DNA of 64,000 nt from Leclercia pneumoniae (GTDB lineage Bacteria; Pseudomonadota; Gammaproteobacteria; Enterobacterales; Enterobacteriaceae). A model generated the notes under the pieces. It worked only from the letters and a program-made list of their open reading frames with translations, searched no databases and was not told the origin of the DNA. The DNA lies in assembly GCF_017348915.1 (NCBI RefSeq), contig NZ_CP071383.1:3844001-3908000 (forward strand). Direction: 5' to 3'. Shown here piece after piece: positions 14,162 through 24,160 of this stretch (the stretch's first letter is position 1; each line of letters opens with the position of its first letter). A program made the translations under genes and the position numbers.

Positions 14162-16102
14162 TTAAACAGAGTATCTTTGCGAATATTTTTTCACATTGCT
14201 GTCAAGCGGCTGAGAGGCAGCAAAAAAATCCCCCTGACCGCCTGACACGCCGCGCTCTGTCAACGTCTGCCATTCACTTCTGCTGCGCACGCCAGTGGCA
14301 AATACTTGCGTCTGTGTCCCTTTGCACGCTTCCACCAGACTCTGCACCAGCAGCTGGTTTTCCGTGCGCTTTTCAATGTTCCGAACCAGACCCGGATGGA
14401 GCTTTAACAGTGCCACTTCAAGGGTCTTGATCCAACTGGTACTGACCAACGTTAAACCCGCCTGGGTTACCGCCACGCGAGCGCCAAGCGCAGTGATCAA
14501 ACGTACTATCGCTTGTAACCGGCTGATATGTTGACAGACATCTGCCTCTGCAAGTTCAAAAATAATCCGTTTTCGCTGTGATTTTTCACACTGCATCAAA
14601 ACATCACGCAGCCAGCGCTGAAAACGCGGGCGAATCAGCGATTCAACGGTTATCTGGATCGCCAGATTTTCTTCCGGCCAGAAAGATAAAAAAGGCATCA
14701 GGCGCGTGATTTGCTGGCGGTCGTACTCTTCCGACAGCCCAAACTGGAGGATCATCGGCAGGTACTCCGCCGAGACCACCTCTTCGTTGCCATCAAAAAT
14801 ACGGCACAGCAGTTCACGATGATGGACCATGCCATCTTTTGTAACCGCCGGTTTCTGATAAATACGCGGCCCACCGCGGTTCAGAGTCTGCTCAATCAGG
14901 GTACGCCAGCGCACGTTGCCGCGCCCCTTCTCCGGCAGGGAGTCGTCGTACACGGCCCAACCGTTGGCGCCCTGCAGCACCGCGTTACGGGTAGCGGCTT
15001 CGGCGTGTTCCATTACTTGCTCCGTCGTCTGCCCGCCACGCCAGGCGCAGATGCCAATATGCACCATATCATCGCGATCGAGCATTTTCGTAGGCGGCAG
15101 GGCATCCACGGTTTTAAGCAGCAGGCTGGCAATACTTTCGGATTCTTTCAACGTGCGATGGGGAAGCAACACTGCATAATCACTGCGATGATAGCGGGCC
15201 AGTAACGCGCCCGGGTAACGCATAATAAATGTTGAGAGCAGATTAATAAGGGTAAACAGATGCTCTTCTGCGACCGTACGTCCCCAGTTATCTTTCATCA
15301 GATCAAAGTCTGGTAGGCGAACTAACATAACCACGCCGTGGGAGCCCACTTTCTCCTGGTCTTCCAGCAGCGTGGCCAACTGGTTATCAAAGAAGAGACG
15401 ATTATTGAGACCGGTTTTGTTGTCCTGCGCGGCATAAGAGCGAATCAGGGTGTCCATGCGACTGCGCTGATCGCTGGCAAACTGGATTTCAGAGAGCAGG
15501 ACATCGAGCGCGCTGCTGGTACGGGATGGCCATTCATAGACTGACCCGCGAACCTGTGCCCCCCGCTCTCCGTTCAGAATACGCGCCGAACGCGATTCAA
15601 GTAACTCCTGCCCGTTGAGCTGGCGGCGCAGCCAGCGCACGGCCAACAGGAGTAACAACGCGATAAAGGCAACGGCGAGGGTGAGTGGCGCGGTGGTCAT
15701 CAGCGAGTGGAGGTAGTTGTTCATCGGATCCTGATATACCAGTCTGAGGGTCATACCCGGATTTTTCAGCGAATGGATATCCTGTTCGCGATACTGCATC
15801 TGTATGCCTGCAGAGTGGTATACCCCGGTGCGCTGATGGCGAAAGACCGTCTCTCTGCCCTGCTTTATCTCAATGCTGACGATGTCCGTTGGTGCCATCA
15901 GTTCGTCAAGCTGGCCGGAGAGCTGGGAAAACGACGTGCTGACAAGTCGTGTATCAATGACCGAGGCCACGGCCTGCACGCGGTTGACCAGTTTGTCCTG
16001 AACGGCGTTATAGAAGCTCAGTGAACAGCCAATCAGAATGACGAAAATGGTCATGCCGGTCAGCAAGGTGATAAAAGCGGAGAACTTCGTCGATAATCGC
16101 AT
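14162..16102 (-). CDS. csrD: CsrD, degenerate GGDEF-EAL regulator of CsrB/CsrC decay
   Basis: 646-aa inner-membrane protein that, with RNase E, targets the small RNAs CsrB and CsrC for decay. Membrane segments lie near residues 10-30 and 135-155, followed by a HAMP-like linker and GGDEF- and EAL-like domains. Both active sites are degenerate: HRSDY replaces GGDEF, and ELLCR replaces the EALLR motif. This is the known CsrD pattern and argues against c-di-GMP turnover. The ATG at 16102 with GGAG upstream gives exactly the E. coli length; 31 upstream in-frame codons were left out. Confidence 0.96.
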   Translation of the reverse strand: MRLSTKFSAFITLLTGMTIFVILIGCSLSFYNAVQDKLVNRVQAVASVIDTRLVSTSFSQLSGQLDELMAPTDIVSIEIKQGRETVFRHQRTGVYHSAGIQMQYREQDIHSLKNPGMTLRLVYQDPMNNYLHSLMTTAPLTLAVAFIALLLLLAVRWLRRQLNGQELLESRSARILNGERGAQVRGSVYEWPSRTSSALDVLLSEIQFASDQRSRMDTLIRSYAAQDNKTGLNNRLFFDNQLATLLEDQEKVGSHGVVMLVRLPDFDLMKDNWGRTVAEEHLFTLINLLSTFIMRYPGALLARYHRSDYAVLLPHRTLKESESIASLLLKTVDALPPTKMLDRDDMVHIGICAWRGGQTTEQVMEHAEAATRNAVLQGANGWAVYDDSLPEKGRGNVRWRTLIEQTLNRGGPRIYQKPAVTKDGMVHHRELLCRIFDGNEEVVSAEYLPMILQFGLSEEYDRQQITRLMPFLSFWPEENLAIQITVESLIRPRFQRWLRDVLMQCEKSQRKRIIFELAEADVCQHISRLQAIVRLITALGARVAVTQAGLTLVSTSWIKTLEVALLKLHPGLVRNIEKRTENQLLVQSLVEACKGTQTQVFATGVRSRSEWQTLTERGVSGGQGDFFAASQPLDSNVKKYSQRYSV

Positions 16103-16285
16103 CCTTGAGATTACTCCGTGAGTGAATGAGGATAGCGAGTGAGCGCTAACTCGCTTTAAACAGCGGCATACTACCAAACCTGGTGTTTCTGGCAATTTAT
16201 TGCGTTAAATCGGCATCGCGTTTCACTGTGCGAGTATAGTCTTCAGAAATTATTCTCCCATCATCATGCTTAGTAAGGAACCTGT
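16103..16285. promoter_or_regulatory. Divergent csrD / acuI intergenic region
   Basis: 183 bp between two divergent genes, so it must hold promoters for both. TAGTAAGGAACCTGT just before the acuI ATG carries its Shine-Dalgarno AAGGA. I could not place -10/-35 boxes with confidence. Confidence 0.4.
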
Positions 16286-17260
16286 ATGCAGGCTTTGATC
16301 TTAGAACAGCAGGACGGCAAAACGCTTGCCACAGTGCAAGCCATCGAAGAGAGCCGACTGCCTGAAGGCGACGTGACCGTTGATATTGACTGGTCGAGCC
16401 TGAACTACAAAGACGCGCTCGCCATTACTGGCGCGGGTAAAATTATCCGAAACTTCCCCATGGTTCCGGGTATCGACTTTGCGGGTCGCGTTCATACCAG
16501 TGAAGATCCTCGCTTCCATGCCGGGCAGCAGGTGCTGCTGACCGGCTGGGGCGTCGGCGAAAATCACTGGGGTGGCCTCGCCGCTCAGGCTCGCGTGAAG
16601 GGCGACTGGCTGGTTCCTATGCCGAAAGGCCTTGATGGCCGTAAAGCCATGATCATCGGCACCGCCGGCTTCACCGCCATGCTCTGCGTTATGGCGCTCG
16701 AAGAGGCGGGTGTTACGCCGCAATCGGGCGAAATCGTGGTGACCGGCGCCAGCGGCGGCGTAGGGAGCACCGCGGTCGCGCTGTTACATAAGCTCGGCTA
16801 TCAGGTCGCGGCGGTCTCTGGTCGCGAAAGCACCCATGATTATCTGCGCAAGCTGGGGGCAAGCCGCATTCTGGGCCGCGACGAATTCGCTGAAACCCGT
16901 CCGCTGGAAAAACAGCTCTGGGCCGGTGCGGTGGATACCGTCGGCGATAAAGTGCTGGCGAAAGTGCTGGCTCAGATGAACTACGGCGGCTGCGTGGCGG
17001 CCTGCGGTCTGGCGGGCGGCTTTGCACTGCCCACCACGGTGATGCCATTTATTCTGCGCAACGTGCGTTTGCAGGGGGTAGATTCCGTTATGACGCCCGC
17101 CGCTCGCCGTACCGAAGCATGGACGCGGCTGGTTCGCGATTTGCCGGAAGCGTTCTTTGCCCAGAGTGCAACCCAGATTGGCCTCGAGCAGGCGGCAGAA
17201 TATGCTGCGAAGATTATCGCCAACCAGGCCCAGGGTCGTACGCTGGTTAAAATCGCCTAA
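16286..17260 (+). CDS. acuI: AcuI (YhdH), NADPH-dependent acryloyl-CoA reductase
   Basis: 324-aa zinc-free medium-chain dehydrogenase/reductase of the YhdH/YhfP family, which reduces acryloyl-CoA to propionyl-CoA. The N-terminal GroES-like domain contains SLNYKDALAITGAGKI. The NADPH-binding Rossmann motif VVTGASGGVGSTAV is near residues 152-165. The C-terminus EYAAKIIANQAQGRTLVKI is typical of the family. Transcribed away from csrD and followed after 77 bp by msrP. Confidence 0.95.
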   Translation: MQALILEQQDGKTLATVQAIEESRLPEGDVTVDIDWSSLNYKDALAITGAGKIIRNFPMVPGIDFAGRVHTSEDPRFHAGQQVLLTGWGVGENHWGGLAAQARVKGDWLVPMPKGLDGRKAMIIGTAGFTAMLCVMALEEAGVTPQSGEIVVTGASGGVGSTAVALLHKLGYQVAAVSGRESTHDYLRKLGASRILGRDEFAETRPLEKQLWAGAVDTVGDKVLAKVLAQMNYGGCVAACGLAGGFALPTTVMPFILRNVRLQGVDSVMTPAARRTEAWTRLVRDLPEAFFAQSATQIGLEQAAEYAAKIIANQAQGRTLVKIA

Positions 17261-17297
17261 TCTTCAATTTTTCGTGACATATTCGCATTAACCTCAC

Positions 17298-17333
17298 TCC
17301 TCCGTCATGCTTACCTCATCGCATGACGGAGGA
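17298..17333 (+). promoter_or_regulatory. Perfect hairpin sequestering the msrP ribosome-binding site
   Basis: 13-bp perfect inverted repeat TCCTCCGTCATGC (17298-17310) / GCATGACGGAGGA (17321-17333) with a 10-nt loop. The right arm contains the only Shine-Dalgarno (GGAGG, 17328-17332) for the msrP ATG at 17338. As RNA it would hide the SD completely. It lacks a U-tract, so a plain terminator role for acuI is less likely. The structure is seen; translational control is inferred. Confidence 0.7.
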
Positions 17334-17337
17334 TGCC

Positions 17338-18339
17338 ATGAAAATGAAAAAACTGACGGAAGCCGATGTAACTGCTGAATCGGCTTTTATGCTCCAGCGC
17401 CGCCAGATCCTGAAAATGCTTGGCATCAGCGCCACTGCACTCACCCTTACCCCCTCGGCTCACGCCGATCTGCTCGACTGGTTCAAAGGCAATGATCGTC
17501 CGAAAGCCCCTGCCGGTAAGCCACTGACGTTCTCCAGACCCGATCAATGGCAGAGCAAACTGGCCCTGACGCCGGAAGATAAGGTCACCGGCTATAACAA
17601 CTTCTATGAGTTTGGCCTGGATAAGGCCGATCCTGCGGCCAATGCCGGCAGTATGAAGACCGATCCCTGGACGTTAACTATCGACGGTGAAGTCGCGAAA
17701 CCTTTAACGCTGGATCACCATGACCTCACCACCCGCTTTCCGCTGGAGGAGCGCATCTATCGTATGCGTTGCGTAGAAGCCTGGTCGATGGTGGTGCCGT
17801 GGATCGGTTTTCCGCTTCACAAACTGCTGGCGATGGTAGAGCCGACCAGCAATGCAAAATATGTCGCCTTCCAGACGCTTTACTCCCCTGAGCAGATGCC
17901 TGGCCAAAAAGATCGTTTTATCGGCGGCGGGCTGCAGTATCCCTATGTAGAGGGCCTGCGTCTTGACGAAGCGATGCATCCTCTCACGCTGTTGACCGTT
18001 GGGGTATATGGCAAAGCGCTGCCCCCGCAAAATGGTGCCCCTGTTCGCCTGACCGTGCCGTGGAAGTATGGATTTAAAGGGATTAAATCTATCGTCAGCA
18101 TTAAGCTGACCCGTGAACGTCCGCCGACCACCTGGAACCTCGCCGCGTCCGATGAATATGGGTTTTATGCCAACGTGAACCCGCATGTGGACCACCCTCG
18201 CTGGTCGCAGGCTACTGAACGTTTTATCGGCTCCGGCGGTGCGCTGGATGTGAAACGCCAGCCTACGCTGCTTTTCAATGGCTATGCCGATCAGGTGGCA
18301 TCGCTCTATCGCGGCCTCGATCTCCGGGAGAATTTCTAG
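17338..18339 (+). CDS. msrP: MsrP (YedY), periplasmic molybdopterin methionine-sulfoxide reductase
   Basis: 333-aa catalytic subunit of MsrPQ, which repairs oxidised Met in periplasmic proteins. A Tat signal has the twin arginine RR at 21-22 (QRRQILKML) and a likely cleavage after AHA (residue 43). The molybdenum-ligating Cys is at about 145 in [11 protein letters not shown]. The ATG at 17338 has GGAGG five bases upstream; an in-frame ATG at 17323 lies inside the hairpin and would add five residues. msrQ follows with a one-base overlap. Confidence 0.96.
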   Translation: MKMKKLTEADVTAESAFMLQRRQILKMLGISATALTLTPSAHADLLDWFKGNDRPKAPAGKPLTFSRPDQWQSKLALTPEDKVTGYNNFYEFGLDKADPAANAGSMKTDPWTLTIDGEVAKPLTLDHHDLTTRFPLEERIYRMRCVEAWSMVVPWIGFPLHKLLAMVEPTSNAKYVAFQTLYSPEQMPGQKDRFIGGGLQYPYVEGLRLDEAMHPLTLLTVGVYGKALPPQNGAPVRLTVPWKYGFKGIKSIVSIKLTRERPPTTWNLAASDEYGFYANVNPHVDHPRWSQATERFIGSGGALDVKRQPTLLFNGYADQVASLYRGLDLRENF

Positions 18340-18938
18340 TGCGGCTGACGGCAAAACAGATTACCTGGCTGAAGGTCGCCCTGCATCTTGCCGGAGCGCT
18401 TCCTTTTATATGGCTGTTCTGGGCAGTGAATGCTGGCGCGTTCAGCGCCGACCCGGCGAAAGATATCCAGCATTTTACGGGTAGGATGGCTCTGAAATTT
18501 TTACTGGCAACCTTGCTGGTCTCACCGCTGGCGCGTTACGCTAAACAGCCATTATTGATACGCACCCGTCGTCTGTTAGGGCTATGGTGTTTTGCCTGGG
18601 CGACAATCCATCTCACCAGCTATGCGCTGCTTGAGCTGGGGATTAACAATTTGTCGCTACTGGGCCGCGAACTGGTGACGCGCCCTTACCTGACGCTGGG
18701 CATTGTAAGCTGGCTGATTCTGCTGGCGCTGACGCTCACCTCGACGCAGTATGCCCAGCGAAAACTGGGCCGACGGTGGCAGTATCTGCACAACTTCGTC
18801 TATCTTGTTGCGATCCTCGCCCCCATTCATTACCTGTGGTCGGTGAAAATTCTCTCGCCGCAGCCAATCATCTATGCGTTGCTGGCGTTGGGCCTGCTGG
18901 CGTGGCGTTATAAGAAGTTCCGCCAGTGGTTGCGATAG
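18339..18938 (+). CDS. msrQ: MsrQ (YedZ), haem-binding membrane partner of MsrP
   Basis: 199-aa ferric-reductase-like membrane protein with six predicted helices. It binds haem b and passes electrons from the quinone pool to MsrP. Conserved His residues occur in [24 protein letters not shown] and [19 protein letters not shown]. It starts with GTG at 18339, overlapping the msrP stop by one base (TAGTG). It is slightly shorter than E. coli MsrQ (211 aa) at the C-terminus. Confidence 0.95.
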   Translation: MRLTAKQITWLKVALHLAGALPFIWLFWAVNAGAFSADPAKDIQHFTGRMALKFLLATLLVSPLARYAKQPLLIRTRRLLGLWCFAWATIHLTSYALLELGINNLSLLGRELVTRPYLTLGIVSWLILLALTLTSTQYAQRKLGRRWQYLHNFVYLVAILAPIHYLWSVKILSPQPIIYALLALGLLAWRYKKFRQWLR

Positions 18939-19056
18939 TTCGCGAAACTGTGCGTTTTCCCGCAGAATACTTATCATCCGTGAATCTTTTTGGGTTTGCG
19001 GTTGATAATCTTCCCTGATAAGACCAGTATTTAGCTGCCAAATGCTACGAAATCGT

Positions 19057-19102
19057 TATAATGTGCGACTTTGGTTTTCCTGACAGAGGTTTTGGGCCTC
19101 TG
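19057..19102 (+). promoter_or_regulatory. Candidate promoter -10 and leader hairpin for aroQ-accBC
   Basis: A perfect TATAAT (19057-19062) lies 111 bp upstream of aroQ; no good -35 is seen at 17 bp. Downstream, CAGAGG (19084-19089) and CCTCTG (19097-19102) can pair around a 7-nt loop in the leader. In E. coli the acc genes are growth-rate controlled and AccB represses its own operon; no AccB site can be read here. Confidence 0.45.
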
Positions 19103-19172
19103 AAAGGGTGACAATCGCGCATCGAAGGTATATTTTGTTTTTTACCCGAGATTCGCAGGAGATAGCGGCATA

Positions 19173-19625
19173 ATGGCTGGTAAATTTCAAATCTTAGTTC
19201 TTAACGGACCGAACCTGAACATGCTCGGAACCCGTGAGCCAGAGAAGTATGGCACGCTAACATTGAGTGAAATTGTTAACCGTCTGGGTACGGAAGCAGC
19301 GTCATTAGATGTGGATTTGGACCATTTTCAGTCAAATGCGGAGTACGCAATCATCGACCGTATTCATCAGGCTAAAGACAATGTGGACTATATCCTGATC
19401 AATCCGGCCGCGTTTACGCACACCAGTGTTGCTATCCGCGACGCACTGCTTGCGGTGAGTATCCCGTTTATCGAGATCCATCTGAGTAACGTGCATGCCC
19501 GAGAACCGTTCCGCCACCATTCCTACCTGTCGGATATCGCCGCAGGCGTTATCTGTGGACTGGGTGCAGACGGTTATTCATACGCTTTACAGACAGCGGT
19601 AAAACGCCTGTCACAATCACACTAA
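19173..19625 (+). CDS. aroQ: Type II 3-dehydroquinate dehydratase
   Basis: 150-aa dodecameric type II enzyme for step three of the shikimate pathway (3-dehydroquinate to 3-dehydroshikimate). The substrate loop [18 protein letters not shown] carries the catalytic Tyr (about residue 26). The motif [18 protein letters not shown] holds the catalytic His region. It is placed 21 bp ahead of accB, so probably co-transcribed with accBC. AGGAG lies before the ATG. Confidence 0.96.
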   Translation: MAGKFQILVLNGPNLNMLGTREPEKYGTLTLSEIVNRLGTEAASLDVDLDHFQSNAEYAIIDRIHQAKDNVDYILINPAAFTHTSVAIRDALLAVSIPFIEIHLSNVHAREPFRHHSYLSDIAAGVICGLGADGYSYALQTAVKRLSQSH

Positions 19626-19646
19626 ACAAGAGTACGGAACCCACTC

Positions 19647-20114
19647 ATGGATATTCGTAAGATTAAAAAACTGATCGAGCTGGTTGAAGAATCAGGCATC
19701 TCCGAACTGGAAATTTCTGAAGGCGAAGAGTCTGTACGCATCAGCCGTTCAGCCCCAGCCGCTAGCTTCCCGGTAATGCAGCAAGCTTATGCAGCACCAA
19801 TGATGCAGCAGCAGCCTGCGCTTGCCTCAGCCGTTGCGCCAGCAGCAGAAGCTGCACCTGCCGCAGCCGCAGAAATCAGTGGTCACATCGTACGTTCCCC
19901 AATGGTTGGTACTTTCTACCGCACCCCGAGCCCGGACGCGAAAGCGTTCATCGAAGTGGGTCAGAAAGTCAATGCTGGCGATACCCTGTGCATCGTCGAA
20001 GCCATGAAAATGATGAACCAGATCGAAGCAGACAAGTCAGGTACTGTGAAAGCGATTCTGGTCGAAAGTGGTCAGCCGGTAGAATTTGACGAGCCGCTGG
20101 TCGTCATCGAGTAA
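19647..20114 (+). CDS. accB: AccB, biotin carboxyl carrier protein
   Basis: 155-aa carrier of biotin for acetyl-CoA carboxylase, the first committed step of fatty acid synthesis. The N-terminal region is followed by a flexible Ala/Pro/Gln-rich linker (about residues 45-78). The C-terminal biotinyl domain has EAMKMMNQ, with the biotinylated Lys at about 121 and the characteristic thumb region just ahead. It is one residue shorter than E. coli AccB, within the linker. accC follows after 10 bp. Confidence 0.97.
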   Translation: MDIRKIKKLIELVEESGISELEISEGEESVRISRSAPAASFPVMQQAYAAPMMQQQPALASAVAPAAEAAPAAAAEISGHIVRSPMVGTFYRTPSPDAKAFIEVGQKVNAGDTLCIVEAMKMMNQIEADKSGTVKAILVESGQPVEFDEPLVVIE

Positions 20115-20124
20115 CGAGGCGAAC

Positions 20125-21474
20125 ATGCTGGATAAAATTGTTATCGCCAACCGTGGCGAGATTGCACTGCGTATTCTTCGTGCCTGTAAAGAACTGGGCA
20201 TCAAGACCGTGGCCGTGCACTCAAGCGCGGATCGCGATTTAAAACACGTATTGCTGGCGGATGAGACGGTCTGTATTGGTCCGGCTCCGTCCGTAAAAAG
20301 CTATCTGAACATCCCGGCTATCATCAGCGCCGCTGAAATCACCGGCGCGGTGGCAATTCATCCGGGTTACGGCTTCCTCTCTGAGAACGCCAACTTTGCC
20401 GAGCAGGTTGAACGCTCTGGCTTTATCTTCATCGGCCCGAAAGCCGACACCATTCGTCTGATGGGCGACAAAGTGTCTGCGATTACCGCAATGAAGAAAG
20501 CCGGTGTTCCAACTGTACCAGGCTCCGACGGCCCTCTGGGCGACGATATGGATGTTAACCGTGCCCATGCAAAACGCATTGGCTACCCGGTAATCATCAA
20601 GGCGTCCGGCGGCGGCGGCGGTCGTGGTATGCGCGTTGTGCGCAGCGATGCAGAACTGGCCCAGTCCATTGCCATGACAAAAGCGGAAGCGAAAGCGGCT
20701 TTCAGCAATGACATGGTTTACATGGAAAAGTACCTGGAAAACCCACGCCACATCGAAATTCAGGTGTTGGCTGACGGTCAGGGTAACGCCATCTATCTGG
20801 CAGAACGCGACTGCTCCATGCAGCGTCGTCACCAGAAAGTGGTCGAAGAAGCACCAGCGCCGGGCATTACTCCGGAACTGCGTCGCTACATCGGCGAGCG
20901 TTGCTCCAAGGCCTGTGTGGATATCGGCTATCGCGGCGCGGGTACTTTCGAGTTCCTGTTCGAAAACGGCGAGTTCTACTTCATTGAGATGAACACCCGT
21001 ATTCAGGTTGAACACCCGGTTACCGAAATGATCACCGGCGTTGACCTGATCAAAGAGCAGCTGCGTATCGCTGCCGGCCAGCCTCTGTCCATCAAACAGG
21101 ACGAAGTTGTGGTCAAAGGCCATGCGGTAGAATGCCGTATCAACGCCGAAGACCCGAACACCTTCCTGCCAAGCCCGGGTAAAATCACGCGTTTCCACGC
21201 GCCGGGTGGCTTTGGTGTGCGCTGGGAGTCTCATATTTACGCCGGTTACACCGTACCGCCGTACTATGACTCAATGATCGGTAAACTCATCTGCTACGGC
21301 GAGAACCGTGACGTGGCGATTGCCCGCATGAAGAACGCCCTGCAGGAACTGATCATCGACGGTATCAAAACCAACGTTGATCTGCAGATGCGCATCATGA
21401 GCGACGAGCACTTCCAGAATGGTGGGACTAACATCCACTATCTGGAGAAGAAACTCGGTCTGAACGAGAAGTAA
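20125..21474 (+). CDS. accC: AccC, biotin carboxylase
   Basis: 449-aa ATP-grasp enzyme that carboxylates the biotin on AccB with bicarbonate and ATP. The N-terminal domain begins [20 protein letters not shown]. The glycine-rich ATP lid [13 protein letters not shown] lies near residues 159-171, and the catalytic segment [14 protein letters not shown] near 287-300. The ATG at 20125, preceded by GAGG, gives the E. coli length; 13 in-frame codons upstream overlap accB and were rejected. Confidence 0.98.
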   Translation: MLDKIVIANRGEIALRILRACKELGIKTVAVHSSADRDLKHVLLADETVCIGPAPSVKSYLNIPAIISAAEITGAVAIHPGYGFLSENANFAEQVERSGFIFIGPKADTIRLMGDKVSAITAMKKAGVPTVPGSDGPLGDDMDVNRAHAKRIGYPVIIKASGGGGGRGMRVVRSDAELAQSIAMTKAEAKAAFSNDMVYMEKYLENPRHIEIQVLADGQGNAIYLAERDCSMQRRHQKVVEEAPAPGITPELRRYIGERCSKACVDIGYRGAGTFEFLFENGEFYFIEMNTRIQVEHPVTEMITGVDLIKEQLRIAAGQPLSIKQDEVVVKGHAVECRINAEDPNTFLPSPGKITRFHAPGGFGVRWESHIYAGYTVPPYYDSMIGKLICYGENRDVAIARMKNALQELIIDGIKTNVDLQMRIMSDEHFQNGGTNIHYLEKKLGLNEK

Positions 21475-21489
21475 GTTTGCAGCAACGCG

Positions 21490-21518
21490 AAAAGGCCGGT
21501 TAATCCGGCCTTTTTTTA
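21490..21518 (+). terminator. Intrinsic terminator after accC
   Basis: AAAGGCCGG / CCGGCCTTT stem with TTAAT loop followed by seven T, 16 bp after the accC stop. A textbook Rho-independent terminator that closes the aroQ-accBC unit. Confidence 0.92.
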
Positions 21519-21583
21519 TTTCTGGGGGGAGCCATGCCCCATCATGTACAATCCCCGCTTTCTTCATCCACAAGGGACAAAAA

Positions 21584-21826
21584 ATGGACAAGCGCTTTGT
21601 TCAGGCCCATAAAGAAGCCCGTTGGGCATTGTGGCTAACCCTTCTCTATCTCGCCGCTTGGTTAGTAACTGCTTACCTACCTGATTCAGCCATTGGCATT
21701 ACCGGCCTGCCTCACTGGTTTGAGATGGCGTGTCTTCTGGTGCCGCTGGTCTTTATCCTGCTGTGCTGGGCAATGGTGAAATTCATTTATCGCGATATTC
21801 CGCTGGAGGACGATGATGCAGCCTGA
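21584..21826 (+). CDS. yhdT: YhdT, small DUF997 membrane protein
   Basis: 80-aa protein with two hydrophobic helices (about residues 15-35 and 47-68) and a charged C-terminus ([10 protein letters not shown]). It belongs to DUF997, almost always encoded directly before the panF symporter. The last 11 nt overlap the panF start, so coupled translation and a shared function in pantothenate or sodium transport are likely, but no function is proven. Confidence 0.93.
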   Translation: MDKRFVQAHKEARWALWLTLLYLAAWLVTAYLPDSAIGITGLPHWFEMACLLVPLVFILLCWAMVKFIYRDIPLEDDDAA

Positions 21827-23267
21827 AGTCATTCTGCCGCTTATCGCTTACCTGTTAGTGGTGTTTGGTTTGTCCGTTTATGCGATGCGTAAAAGGACCA
21901 CCGGCACCTTCCTGAATGAGTATTTTCTCGGTAGCCGCTCGATGGGCGGCGTTGTGCTGGCCATGACGCTTACCGCCACCTATATCAGCGCCAGCTCGTT
22001 TATCGGGGGTCCCGGTGCCGCCTATAAATACGGGTTAGGCTGGGTACTGTTGGCGATGATCCAGCTGCCTGCCGTCTGGCTCTCTTTGGGTATTCTCGGC
22101 AAAAAATTTGCCATTCTGGCTCGTCGCTATAACGCCGTGACGCTCAACGATATGCTGTTTGCGCGCTATCAGAGCCGTCTGCTGGTGTGGCTCGCAAGCC
22201 TGAGCCTGCTGGTCGCCTTTATTGGTGCGATGACGGTACAGTTTATCGGCGGCGCGCGTTTGCTGGAGACGGCAGCGGGGATCCCCTATGAGACGGGCCT
22301 TATCATCTTCGGGGTGAGTATTGCGCTGTACACCGCCTTTGGCGGGTTCCGTGCCAGCGTGCTGAACGATACGATGCAGGGGATGGTGATGCTTATTGGC
22401 ACTATCGTTCTGCTGGTGGGCATTGTTCATGCGGCAGGCGGACTGAGCCATGCCGTGGAAACCCTGGAAGCGATCGACCCGAAACTGGTCTCGCCGCAGG
22501 GCGCGGACGATATCCTCTCCCCGACGTTTATGACCTCGTTCTGGGTGCTGGTGTGCTTTGGGGTGATTGGCCTGCCGCATACCGCGGTGCGATGCATCTC
22601 TTATAAAGACAGCAAAGCGGTGCACAGAGGCATCATCATCGGCACTATCGTTGTGGCGATCCTGATGTTTGGTATGCACCTGGCAGGCGCGTTAGGCCGC
22701 GCAGTGATCCCGGACCTGACGGTCCCCGATTTGGTGATCCCAACGCTGATGGTCAAAGTGCTTCCACCTTTTGCCGCCGGGATATTCCTCGCCGCGCCTA
22801 TGGCCGCCATTATGTCGACGATCAATGCTCAGCTCCTGCAAAGTTCCGCTACGATCATTAAAGACCTCTATCTGAACCTGCGCCCGGAGCAGGTCGAAAA
22901 CGAGCGACGCCTGAAGCGTATGTCAGCCGTGATTACGCTACTGTTAGGGGCATTGCTGCTGCTGGCCGCCTGGCGTCCGCCGGAGATGATCATCTGGCTC
23001 AACCTGCTCGCGTTCGGTGGGCTTGAGGCGGTCTTCCTGTGGCCGCTGGTGCTGGGGCTTTACTGGGAGCGGGCCAATGCCGCAGGCGCGCTGAGCGCTA
23101 TGATTGTCGGCGGCGTGCTGTACGCCGTTCTTGCGACGTTTAATCTTCAGTACCTGGGCTTCCATCCGATTGTGCCTTCGTTACTGTTAAGCTTACTGGC
23201 GTTTGTGGTGGGGAACCGTTTTGGTCAACCCGTCCCGCAGCCCGCTATGATTTCTACTGATAAATAA
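21816..23267 (+). CDS. panF: PanF, sodium/pantothenate symporter
   Basis: 483-aa sodium:solute symporter family protein that imports pantothenate, the coenzyme A precursor. About 12-13 membrane helices are visible. Family segments include [20 protein letters not shown] and [15 protein letters not shown]. The second of two tandem ATGs (21816) matches the E. coli length. It overlaps yhdT by 11 nt and lies 11 bp before prmA. Confidence 0.96.
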   Translation: MQPEVILPLIAYLLVVFGLSVYAMRKRTTGTFLNEYFLGSRSMGGVVLAMTLTATYISASSFIGGPGAAYKYGLGWVLLAMIQLPAVWLSLGILGKKFAILARRYNAVTLNDMLFARYQSRLLVWLASLSLLVAFIGAMTVQFIGGARLLETAAGIPYETGLIIFGVSIALYTAFGGFRASVLNDTMQGMVMLIGTIVLLVGIVHAAGGLSHAVETLEAIDPKLVSPQGADDILSPTFMTSFWVLVCFGVIGLPHTAVRCISYKDSKAVHRGIIIGTIVVAILMFGMHLAGALGRAVIPDLTVPDLVIPTLMVKVLPPFAAGIFLAAPMAAIMSTINAQLLQSSATIIKDLYLNLRPEQVENERRLKRMSAVITLLLGALLLLAAWRPPEMIIWLNLLAFGGLEAVFLWPLVLGLYWERANAAGALSAMIVGGVLYAVLATFNLQYLGFHPIVPSLLLSLLAFVVGNRFGQPVPQPAMISTDK

Positions 23268-23278
23268 AGAGTTTTGCC

Positions 23279-24160
23279 ATGCCGTGGATCCAACTGAAAC
23301 TGAATACAACCGGCGCGAATGCCGAAGAGCTGAGCGATGCGCTGATGGAGGCCGGCTCGGTTTCCATCACCTTCCAGGACACGCATGATACGCCGGTTTT
23401 CGAGCCGCTTCCGGGTGAAACCCGCCTGTGGGGCGACACCGACGTTATCGGCCTGTTCGATGCCGAAACCGACATGAACGAGGTTGTCGCGATTCTGGAA
23501 AACCATCCGCTTCTGGGTGCTGGTTTTGTGCATAAGATCGAGCAGATCGAAGACAAAGACTGGGAACGCGAGTGGATGGATAACTTCCATCCAATGCAGT
23601 TCGGTAAACGCCTGTGGATCTGCCCGAGCTGGCGTGACGTTCCCGATGAAAACGCGGTAAACGTGATGCTTGATCCGGGTCTGGCATTTGGTACAGGCAC
23701 GCACCCTACCACGTCGCTGTGCCTGCAGTGGCTGGACGGGCTGGATCTGGAAGGCAAGACCGTGATCGACTTTGGCTGCGGCTCGGGGATCCTCGCGATT
23801 GCCGCGCTGAAGCTGGGTGCAGCCAAAGCGATCGGGATCGACATCGATCCCCAGGCTATCCAGGCCAGCCGCGATAACGCTGAACGTAACGGCGTCTCCG
23901 ATCGCCTTGAGCTCTATCTGCCGCAAGACCAGCCAGCTTCCATGAAAGCCGATGTCGTGGTGGCTAACATCCTGGCGGGCCCGTTACGCGAGCTGGCTCC
24001 GTTAATCAGCGTGCTGCCGGTTGAGGGCGGTCTGCTGGGACTTTCAGGTATCCTTGCCAGCCAGGCGGAGAGTGTTTGCGAAGCCTACACCGAGCTGTTC
24101 GCGCTTGATCCTGTGGTCGAGAAAGAAGAGTGGTGTCGTATCACGGGTCGCAAAAAGTAA
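23279..24160 (+). CDS. prmA: PrmA, ribosomal protein L11 methyltransferase
   Basis: 293-aa SAM-dependent enzyme that trimethylates L11 at three positions. An N-terminal L11-recognition domain (about 1-100) is linked to a class I methyltransferase fold. Motif I is [18 protein letters not shown] from about residue 164, and motif IV is [11 protein letters not shown]. It comes 11 bp after panF and probably shares its transcript. Length equals E. coli. Confidence 0.97.
   Translation: MPWIQLKLNTTGANAEELSDALMEAGSVSITFQDTHDTPVFEPLPGETRLWGDTDVIGLFDAETDMNEVVAILENHPLLGAGFVHKIEQIEDKDWEREWMDNFHPMQFGKRLWICPSWRDVPDENAVNVMLDPGLAFGTGTHPTTSLCLQWLDGLDLEGKTVIDFGCGSGILAIAALKLGAAKAIGIDIDPQAIQASRDNAERNGVSDRLELYLPQDQPASMKADVVVANILAGPLRELAPLISVLPVEGGLLGLSGILASQAESVCEAYTELFALDPVVEKEEWCRITGRKK

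Noticed and set aside
14162..16102. csrD as an active diguanylate cyclase or phosphodiesterase
   Set aside because: Both catalytic motifs are degenerate in the way known for CsrD.
20239..21234. 331-codon minus-strand open frame opposite accC
   Set aside because: Antisense shadow of a certain gene; low-complexity composition and no recognisable domain.
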